11,634 bases of DNA from Chloroflexota bacterium (GTDB lineage Bacteria > Chloroflexota > Dehalococcoidia > SM23-28-2 > RBG-16-64-32). Positions 8,201-11,634 of the stretch are shown here, piece by piece. The notes under the pieces were generated by a model. That model did not search any database. It had not been told where the DNA came from and saw only the letters and a list, made by a program, of their open reading frames with translations. Location of the stretch: positions 1 to 11,634 of the forward strand of contig VBJS01000052.1 in the NCBI GenBank assembly GCA_005880055.1, written 5' to 3'. The translations under genes were made by a program, and so were the position numbers. Every line of letters starts with the position of its first letter. The stretch's first letter is position 1.

Positions 8201-10093
8201 CGACTGTGCCAGCGCAACCTCAGGCTTGGTGCCGTGGTTTCCGGAGTACGCGGCCACGGAAACGGTGCCCGGCAGCGCGCCCAGCCCCAGTTCGTCCAGT
8301 GTAATGTCGGCGCTGCCGATGGTATCGCCCTCAAGGCCGTTGAACCCGGTCTGAGACAGCGGATAGACGGCCGAGCCGCTGCGGAACCCGCCGCTCCGGA
8401 AACCCCCGCTCCTGAAACCGCCACTTCTGAAGCCACCGCTCCTGAAGCCGCCGCTTCTGAAGCCGCCACTGCGGAAACCGCCGCTGCGGAAGCCGGATGT
8501 GCTCACATTTGTCTGCCCAGCATCGCCGCTACGAAAGCCGGTAACACCGGTAGGCAGCTGCGAGAGGATCACGAGGTCGTAGTCAGCGTTCAGGCCGGAT
8601 GTGCCCGGCCCCTTCAATGTCACCAACACTTCGCCGCCCGCGGGTAAGGTGCTCTGGTCCGGCAAACGGACCTCGAAGAAGTCCTTGTCCCCAGCCGCCT
8701 GAATCCACGATAGGTGCGTGGCATCGCTCGTCATCACAGGCGCCGTGGCAAGCGAGTTGTCCGCCGGTTCGAACCGCTGCGGGTCATTGGGTACCACGGT
8801 CACATTGAAGTTGTCAGATCCCGTTCCGCCGTCGCCGTCCTGGAGGGTGAGCGTTCCGCTTACGTTGGAAGTCGTAGTGGCGGTGCCGGTAATCACTCCG
8901 GTTGAGAGGAACGCCAGGTTATCGTTCTGAATGGTCGCCGGAACGGGCTGGCCGTTCACCTGCCAGGAAGCGGACAGCGTGTCCGTCCAACCCGGGTCAA
9001 GAACCCGGCCGAAGAGCGAGGCGGGCTGGCCCGAAAGTGTTTCGAGGTTTAGAGCGTTGACCTGAGGGGCAGTGTTGTTGACCGTCATCACCGCAACCTG
9101 AGTGCCATCTGTTGCCGCAGCACCGGAGCAGACGCGGTTGCTGTCACCGGAGGCGTCCGTCACGGTGAGGCAAGCGCTGTAGGTGCCTTCATCCGGGAAG
9201 ATGAACACGGGGTTCTGTTCGTTGGATGACTGGCCGTTGATCTGCCAGCTCCAGGCGACGATCTTGTCCCCATCCGGGTCAAAAGACGTATCCGTGAACT
9301 GAACCACGTCGCCTTCACGTACGTCGATGGTGTCATGCGAGAATCTGGCGACCGGCGGCGTATTGGCGTCGAAGTACGCCCAGGTCGCGTGAGCGTTGTC
9401 TTTGCCGCCGAGCACGCTATAAGACAACGTCAACGTCTGGCCCATGTATTGCGCCGGGATATTGATCGTGACCGGGATCCAGTTAGTGGCCACGAAGTTA
9501 CCGCGGTCTCCGACATCGATGTTGAAGGTACAGGGAAGGGCTCCGCTGCAAGTCGCGACGCCGCCCGGCAGGCCGGCCATAGGTACCGTAAGGGTGCTGG
9601 ATAGGCTGCCCACGGAGGTATTCCCAGACTTCAGGTCGAACGAGAATTGATCGTACCCCCGGTGCTCCCAGGAGAAGAGGCGGAAGGCGAACGTCAACGT
9701 CGTGTCTTTGACCGTAAACGTCTGACTCGCTTTATCCAGCCCCCTGTTCTCGTTCTCGTTGATCCGCTTGCAACCGCCCAGCCGCAGATCTTTCGACCCT
9801 TTGTACGGGGCGACGGTTAGGTTCCCCATATCGGCATAGGTGGCGCACTGCGCCGAAGTCTCGGTGCCGGTGACCAGCCCCACATCGGCTGCGCTGATGA
9901 CCCAGGGCGCGGCGCCCGATTCGAAACCGGGGTTCACCAGTCCGCCCGTGGACGCCAGACCTGACCGCGTGTCTGCGAGCGCGAGCACGGCGATCGACAG
10001 AGCGAGCACCGCAAGCGCGATGCCGCTGATCCTGCTCCGCGGGAGATGTAAAGAAACGATATTCGTACAGCCGCGCGCAGGGCCCCTGATCAT
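5234..10093 (-). CDS. Secreted multidomain PKD / C25 (gingipain-like) cysteine peptidase with GFRSG repeat array
   Basis: The reading frame is open from a GTG at 10114, but the ATG at 10093 is preferred. AAGGGGGG (10108-10101) sits 7 nt before it, while the GTG lies in a hairpin and has no Shine-Dalgarno. Numbering below is from the GTG; subtract 7 for the ATG. The N-terminus is Arg-rich, then a hydrophobic run (31-47) ends in ALA, a signal peptide. Then come a beta-sandwich to about 250, a PKD domain (252-345, with FTDTSFDPDGDKIVAWSW), a second PKD-like domain (to 441) and a PPC-like domain (about 446-668) interrupted by eight GFRSG units (541-580). The caspase-fold C25 core spans about 711-1130: candidate catalytic His H977/H980 in AHFLHY and Cys C1023 in IGCHGGFNVPD. 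Ig-like strands, a third PKD-like domain (1411-1497) and a C-terminal beta domain follow. No LPXTG, PEP-CTERM or C-terminal membrane anchor is visible. It probably acts outside the cell; substrate unknown. It could be a peptidase or a degenerate adhesin. Confidence 0.88.
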   Translation of the reverse strand: MIRGPARGCTNIVSLHLPRSRISGIALAVLALSIAVLALADTRSGLASTGGLVNPGFESGAAPWVISAADVGLVTGTETSAQCATYADMGNLTVAPYKGSKDLRLGGCKRINENENRGLDKASQTFTVKDTTLTFAFRLFSWEHRGYDQFSFDLKSGNTSVGSLSSTLTVPMAGLPGGVATCSGALPCTFNIDVGDRGNFVATNWIPVTINIPAQYMGQTLTLSYSVLGGKDNAHATWAYFDANTPPVARFSHDTIDVREGDVVQFTDTSFDPDGDKIVAWSWQINGQSSNEQNPVFIFPDEGTYSACLTVTDASGDSNRVCSGAAATDGTQVAVMTVNNTAPQVNALNLETLSGQPASLFGRVLDPGWTDTLSASWQVNGQPVPATIQNDNLAFLSTGVITGTATTTSNVSGTLTLQDGDGGTGSDNFNVTVVPNDPQRFEPADNSLATAPVMTSDATHLSWIQAAGDKDFFEVRLPDQSTLPAGGEVLVTLKGPGTSGLNADYDLVILSQLPTGVTGFRSGDAGQTNVSTSGFRSGGFRSGGFRSGGFRSGGFRSGGFRSGGFRSGGFRSGSAVYPLSQTGFNGLEGDTIGSADITLDELGLGALPGTVSVAAYSGNHGTKPEVALAQSDVNGTKFYVGVIGANGAFSNTQPYSLQIETSVPLDPILALGAAVCTKSPLVGSGSATSSVVDLNPGFPAAGQAKTLIVTQRERMIALYDDPATTSTNEGLTAWNALLPKLQALAQQPSVSADIISMPSVFYDDADSNPCSVDATNALAAAIRGQVQSRLSANPTIQYVVLAGDDDIVPQRRVPDQTIIGNEANYVTDSLLKPGSPLLSSLLGGYILTDDYYVDAQPTAWQGRELYVPDMPIGRLVETPAEIGAAADAFVASSGVLDYSTASTSSGLVTGYDFFKDGADAIAAGLGAKLNVKTLINDTWSADDLRCRLLGQAAGSLTGCSTPSVSAPMAHFLHYAALSANGFGTNNFGDIVNGSQVAAAGGATPALQRKVVFTIGCHGGFNVPDRASQPADGGLGIDPSLDFAQAMARQRAVFIASTGYGLGDDQGLGGHELLLRNFSQEVVKGDVFIGNALTKAKSGYLLSLLSMTPYDEKTSIETTMFGLPMYQVKVPAGTGSVQTLQPQTAQENFTLTVNDGGVATTTTYPIEDVTTAQGHYLKAAGDTQVTPFRAIEPRVVIPLPPGNPAQGVVIKSGSYTDVSGFDPVISLPTQDWLLDQSEPQTCLNAFWPAVPATINTLDSGGAQSLVITPGQFRCTSGTAATVSGIQRKYTSLTLDILHSNPADTQPPAVPDVTFTSGANSSVDVAVTANDPSGIARIVVLKYSGGTMTSTELALPQPLPASGTFTLHVPNVAATDDLAGEVIDGADNVAYFTAKGSGGFTPLSVNAGPDLYVTPGTPTSFQVSVPDFASLKEPFYTVQFGDGTSTSGPVPGAYFSVPHTYTAATDFPVTATVKVMDADGRLGSDTVVVRLLCDPIGDAFTPNTDFVSCDVSNTASTITIAVRVVGTIATDTQYRLNLKTSSFNGQVKYDNGKAGGALTSLVVTFGDASELRFTFSRAEVGLSSGGQLQWSAESQKGQPGQPGQGILDDMPNSGFFTAVIS
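8375..8494 (-). repeat. Eight tandem 15-bp units encoding (GFRSG)8
   Basis: Eight consecutive 15-bp codon blocks encode GFRSG without interruption (residues 541-580 counted from the GTG at 10114). A ninth isolated GFRSG lies 10 residues upstream (526-530). The units are divergent at silent sites: reading in gene order the Arg codons are CGC, CGC, AGA, AGG, AGA, AGG, CGG, CGC, while Phe is always TTC and Gly and Ser codons vary. The protein repeat is therefore kept while the DNA has drifted. It lies inside a PPC-like beta domain, probably as an exposed cationic, glycine-rich loop. Confidence 0.97.
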
Positions 10094-10100
10094 CACCGCG

Positions 10101-10108
10101 CCCCCCTT
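10101..10108 (-). promoter_or_regulatory. Shine-Dalgarno of the C25-peptidase gene
   Basis: On the minus strand AAGGGGGG ends 7 nt before the ATG at 10093. This spacing favours that ATG over the GTG at 10114, which has no upstream purine-rich box. Confidence 0.65.
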
Positions 10109-10110
10109 TT

Positions 10111-10140
10111 GCACCGCTTTCGACTACCGACGAACGGTGC
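10111..10140 (-). promoter_or_regulatory. Leader hairpin just upstream of the Shine-Dalgarno
   Basis: GCACCG (10111-10116) and CGGTGC (10135-10140) pair, extended inward by TTCG/CGAA across a 2-nt bulge, with an 8-nt loop. The alternative GTG start falls within this stem. The hairpin ends two to three bases before AAGGGGGG, so it could modulate translation start, but it may simply be a spacer structure. Confidence 0.35.
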
Positions 10141-10203
10141 TGATAGTGGCATTAGAGCGAATCAGCGGCGCAGGCACACAAATCCGCCCCTTGGGATACG
10201 AGC

Positions 10204-10235
10204 TTTATGTTCTTCGCCGCTCGATAGTTTGTCAA
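10204..10235 (-). promoter_or_regulatory. Candidate sigma-70-type promoter for the C25-peptidase gene
   Basis: The minus strand shows a perfect -35 box TTGACA (10235-10230). An AT-rich GAACATAAA stretch lies about 17-25 nt further on; the best -10 match (CATAAA, 10209-10204) is at a long 20-nt spacing, and GAACAT at 17 nt is the alternative. The predicted transcript start would give a leader of roughly 100 nt. The promoter is just downstream of the terminator in the left repeat arm, so the peptidase gene is insulated from the region to its right. Confidence 0.45.
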
Positions 10236-10295
10236 GTTTTGGTTAAGGCAGAATGGCTAGAATTCGGCGCCCTTTGGCCTGCGTTACAACAGAGT

Positions 10296-10331
10296 GGAAG
10301 AAAACGGGAAGGGACCCGCTAAGCGGGTCCC
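10296..10331 (-). terminator. Intrinsic terminator, copy 1
   Basis: A perfect 9-bp stem GGGACCCGC/GCGGGTCCC with a 3-nt loop (10311-10331) is followed on the minus strand by TTCCCGTTTTCTTCC. The T-tract is interrupted, so efficiency is probably moderate. It would end both the candidate small RNA and any read-through from 10574-11374 before the peptidase promoter. Confidence 0.72.
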
Positions 10332-10478
10332 TATCATGCACCGCACCCTCTGCGCTCGCCTGTCCCCTCCGCAGCCAGCCGTTCTCCGGTTTTGGCCATT
10401 GCCCCTGAGGGTTAGCCGTAGGATAACACCGAAAGAGAAAGACGGGAAGTGGAATTCCTGAACAAATCACGGATGCGG
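10296..10478 (-). ncRNA. Candidate structured small RNA, copy 1
   Basis: Reading on the minus strand, CCGCATCC (10478-10471) can pair with GGGTGCGG (10348-10341), an 8-bp stem with one G-U pair that closes about 120 nt. Inside are hairpin A, GTTATCCTACGGCTAAC (10427-10411), and a two-part hairpin B (10398-10372: TGGCCA with TGGCTG, then CCG with CGG). A terminator follows. A candidate -10 box lies about 6 nt before the closing stem, so the RNA would begin at its own 5' helix, about 180 nt long overall. The copy in the other arm keeps the helices (see findings). I match it to no riboswitch or small RNA family I know. It could instead be a 3'-UTR element of the gene ending at 10574. Confidence 0.45.
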
Positions 10479-10483
10479 AAGAA

Positions 10484-10513
10484 ATTATGTAGTGCAGCCG
10501 CCGGCGAGCGCAA
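10484..10513 (-). promoter_or_regulatory. Candidate promoter of structured RNA, copy 1
   Basis: CATAAT (10489-10484) matches five of six bases of the -10 consensus. TTGCGC (10513-10508) lies 18 nt upstream as a weak -35 box. The predicted start, near 10477, coincides with the closing stem of the RNA candidate. The same arrangement is present unchanged in the other arm. Confidence 0.35.
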
Positions 10514-10573
10514 GAGCCTGGCAGCATGCGCGTGACAGCACCCGGGTCCGTGGCGCTTCCCTGGGGTGGGCGG

Positions 10574-11374
10574 CTAGGGCGGCCAGGGACAGGCCGGCCC
10601 GTTGTAGGCCCTCACAGCAAACAGCATCGGCGGGCGGCCGGTGGTCGCCGCGATTATAGAGGTCATGTCCTGGATGTTGATAACCCAGGGAAAAAGTCCC
10701 GCCCCTGTCGACAGGTCCCACCGCGCGTTATACGCATTGTCACCGGGATTGGTGTTTAGCCGGCGGAGCGGGGCGAGGAAGCTGGTTAGGTCCGTAATGG
10801 TGATGCGATTGGTGCTGTTAATCGCACCCCCTGACACGAAGTCAGAGGGCCACCCGGTTATCCCGCACGGATCCTGGTCCGATGTGGTGCCAGCGGAGAC
10901 GTAGAGGTTAGACTCTGTGGCGCCCGTGTATCCGTCTCCATCGCAGTCGTAAGCGGACGCGCCGGCAGGAAGAGGTTCATCAACCTGTCCGTTGCCGTTG
11001 TCGTCCACGCCGGCGAACGGGCCATCCAGCCGCTCCGGCCGGCTGGCTATGTTAACGGGGTCGGACCCGCAGTTCTGCTCGTCAACGTCGCGAACGCCAT
11101 CTGAGTCCTGGTCTGTCCCAGCGATGAATACGACATTTGAGAGAGCACCCATGTTGCCCGCTTCGTCGACGGCCCGCACAGCATAGAAGTAGTTGGTTGT
11201 AAGCGGCGACACTACGAGCGATTCGTCGGTACCAGCAGCGCCAGACGCAGGCTTGACGGCTACCTGCGTAGCCGCAAACCAGTTGTCCGCCGTAATGGGC
11301 GCGCTGGAGCGGCGAACCAGGTAATGATCGGCCAACCCGCAGACGCCGTCGTCGCCGGGCGCTGTCACGCGCAT
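10574..11374 (-). CDS. 5'-truncated surface-protein gene: partial Fn3, type-3-like calcium repeats, dockerin-like C-terminus
   Basis: 266 codons from an ATG at 11374, which lies inside the right repeat arm and has no Shine-Dalgarno. The frame is closed by TAG 36 bp upstream. Residues 1-84 are a fibronectin type III domain lacking its first strand(s): TAPGDDGVCG, then YAVRAVDEAGNMGALSNVV, match the usual TWTAPGDDG and YFAVRAVDEAGN signatures. Residues 86-150 are Asp-rich (DQDSDGVRDVDE, DDNGNGQVDE, DCDGDGYT), like thrombospondin type-3 calcium repeats. Residues 187-250 contain two related segments, ITITDLTSFLAPLRRL and INIQDMTSIIAATTG, resembling the duplicated calcium-binding motif of dockerins. 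The C-terminus ends NGPACPWPP. There is no signal peptide, so this is probably the tail of a larger secreted protein cut at the repeat boundary. A silent cassette or a gene using an unrecognised start are alternatives. Confidence 0.7.
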   Translation of the reverse strand: MRVTAPGDDGVCGLADHYLVRRSSAPITADNWFAATQVAVKPASGAAGTDESLVVSPLTTNYFYAVRAVDEAGNMGALSNVVFIAGTDQDSDGVRDVDEQNCGSDPVNIASRPERLDGPFAGVDDNGNGQVDEPLPAGASAYDCDGDGYTGATESNLYVSAGTTSDQDPCGITGWPSDFVSGGAINSTNRITITDLTSFLAPLRRLNTNPGDNAYNARWDLSTGAGLFPWVINIQDMTSIIAATTGRPPMLFAVRAYNGPACPWPP

Positions 11375-11386
11375 GCTGCCAGGCTC

Positions 11387-11416
11387 TTGCGCTCGCCGGC
11401 GGCTGCACTACATAAT
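11387..11416 (+). promoter_or_regulatory. Candidate promoter of structured RNA, copy 2
   Basis: TTGCGC (11387-11392), an 18-nt spacer and CATAAT (11411-11416) are identical to the other arm. The predicted start is about 11422-11424, at the first bases of the closing stem. Confidence 0.35.
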
Positions 11417-11421
11417 TTCTT

Positions 11422-11604
11422 CCGCATCCGTGATTTGTTCAGGAATTCCACTTCCCGTCTTTCTCGTTCGGTGTTATGCTACGCCTAACCCTCAGGGGAA
11501 ACGGCCAAACCGGATAAGCGGGTGGCTGTGGAGGGGAAGGCGAGCGCAGAGGGTGCGGTGCATGATAGGGACCCGCTAAGCGGGTCCCTTCCCGTTTTCT
11601 TCCA
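11422..11604 (+). ncRNA. Candidate structured small RNA, copy 2
   Basis: Plus-strand counterpart of the unit in the left arm. CCGCATCC (11422-11429) pairs with GGGTGCGG (11551-11558). Hairpin A is GTTATGCTACGCCTAAC (11473-11489). Hairpin B is 11502-11528 (CGGCCA with TGGCTG, CCG with CGG). The terminator hairpin follows at 11568. Relative to copy 1, hairpin A exchanges a C-G pair for a G-C pair, hairpin B replaces a U-G with a C-G pair, and two of the three single-base indels fall in predicted loops. This supports an RNA-level function, though only two sequences are compared. Confidence 0.45.
11568..11604 (+). terminator. Intrinsic terminator, copy 2
   Basis: The same 9-bp stem GGGACCCGC/GCGGGTCCC (11568-11588), with loop TAA instead of TTA, is followed by TTCCCGTTTTCTTCC on the plus strand. 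It would end transcription leaving the right arm toward the window edge. Confidence 0.7.
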
Positions 11605-11634
11605 CTCTGTTGTAACGCAGGCCAAAGGGCGCCG

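Larger units (their letters stand above)
10265..10545 (+). repeat. Left arm of a 281-bp inverted repeat
   Basis: This stretch matches the reverse complement of 11355-11634. By hand alignment there are about ten substitutions and three single-base indels (about 95% identity). The outer ~95 bp and inner ~100 bp are nearly identical and most differences lie in the middle (10358-10436). The match stops at 10546 on the inner side. The outer limit is not known because the partner arm runs off the window. It contains a promoter-like sequence, a structured RNA candidate and a terminator, all reading on the minus strand. It also keeps a short stretch that would encode EPGSMRVTAPG, the beginning of the Fn3 fragment, here without the rest of the domain. 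Confidence 0.95.
11355..11634 (-). repeat. Right arm of the 281-bp inverted repeat (runs to window edge)
   Basis: Reverse-complement partner of 10265-10545. The match continues to the last base, so the repeat may extend further. In the minus direction it leads into the Fn3 fragment (EPGSMRVTAPGDDG is continuous across its inner edge). In the plus direction it carries the second promoter/RNA/terminator unit pointing out of the window. Because the Fn3 coding sequence is continuous only here, this arm may be the source and the left arm the copy. Confidence 0.95.

Noticed and set aside
8375..8494. CRISPR-like or non-coding satellite array
   Set aside because: The 15-bp units are contiguous with no spacers and stay in frame as GFRSG within the large coding region.
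8135..8647. Plus-strand open frame with an Ala/Glu/Pro/Thr-rich repeat
   Set aside because: It is the antisense reading of the GFRSG array; the minus-strand frame has recognisable domains over its whole length.
10094..10114. GTG at 10114 as start of the peptidase
   Set aside because: It lacks a Shine-Dalgarno and sits in a hairpin; the ATG at 10093 has AAGGGGGG at 7 nt.
10546..11374. Classical phase-variable invertible gene switch
   Set aside because: No recombinase gene is visible, and the repeat carries an in-frame TAG 36 bp before the first ATG, so inversion would not fuse the fragment to an upstream coding sequence in either orientation. Physical inversion remains possible.
10265..11634. 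Inverted repeat as a fold-back assembly artefact
   Set aside because: The arms differ at about thirteen places, and the differences cluster and mostly keep predicted RNA pairing. A fold-back chimera would give identical arms.

Overview
The window is GC-rich bacterial DNA in which every clear protein gene lies on the minus strand, so the gene order in transcription runs from the right edge to the left. No ribosomal or other phylogenetic marker is present. The mix of a secreted PKD/gingipain-type peptidase, a soluble-adenylyl-cyclase-like cyclase/ATPase/TPR protein and a Fn3/type-3-repeat/dockerin-like surface module suggests Chloroflexota (perhaps Dehalococcoidia). That placement is an inference from domain style and is tentative.

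Layout. 11634-10265: a 281-bp inverted repeat (arms 10265-10545 and 11355-11634, about 95% identical) encloses a 5'-truncated gene, 10574-11374, encoding part of a Fn3 domain, calcium-binding type-3-like repeats and a dockerin-like C-terminus. Each arm carries what looks like one complete small-RNA unit: a sigma-70-like promoter, an RNA closed by an 8-bp end-to-end stem, and an intrinsic terminator. The differences between the two arms mostly preserve the predicted helices, including one full compensatory base-pair swap. I consider this the best candidate for something undescribed.

10264-10094: a promoter with a perfect TTGACA -35 box, a leader hairpin and a strong Shine-Dalgarno sequence precede 5234-10093, a secreted ~1,620-residue protein with PKD domains and a C25 (gingipain-like) caspase-fold peptidase core. 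A tandem array of eight GFRSG pentapeptides interrupts a domain ahead of the peptidase.

5134-1: a possible operon follows. It contains a 1,310-residue cyclase/STAND ATPase/TPR signalling protein whose two cyclase domains appear to share one composite active site, then gpsA (sn-glycerol-3-phosphate dehydrogenase, phospholipid precursor supply) 32 bp later, then the first 50 codons of a small nucleotidyltransferase-domain protein 14 bp after gpsA, cut by the window edge. The close spacing suggests co-transcription of these three. The secreted peptidase upstream has its own promoter and is separated from the cyclase by 97 bp containing a strong hairpin. A functional link between the surface proteins and the cyclase is not shown by the sequence.
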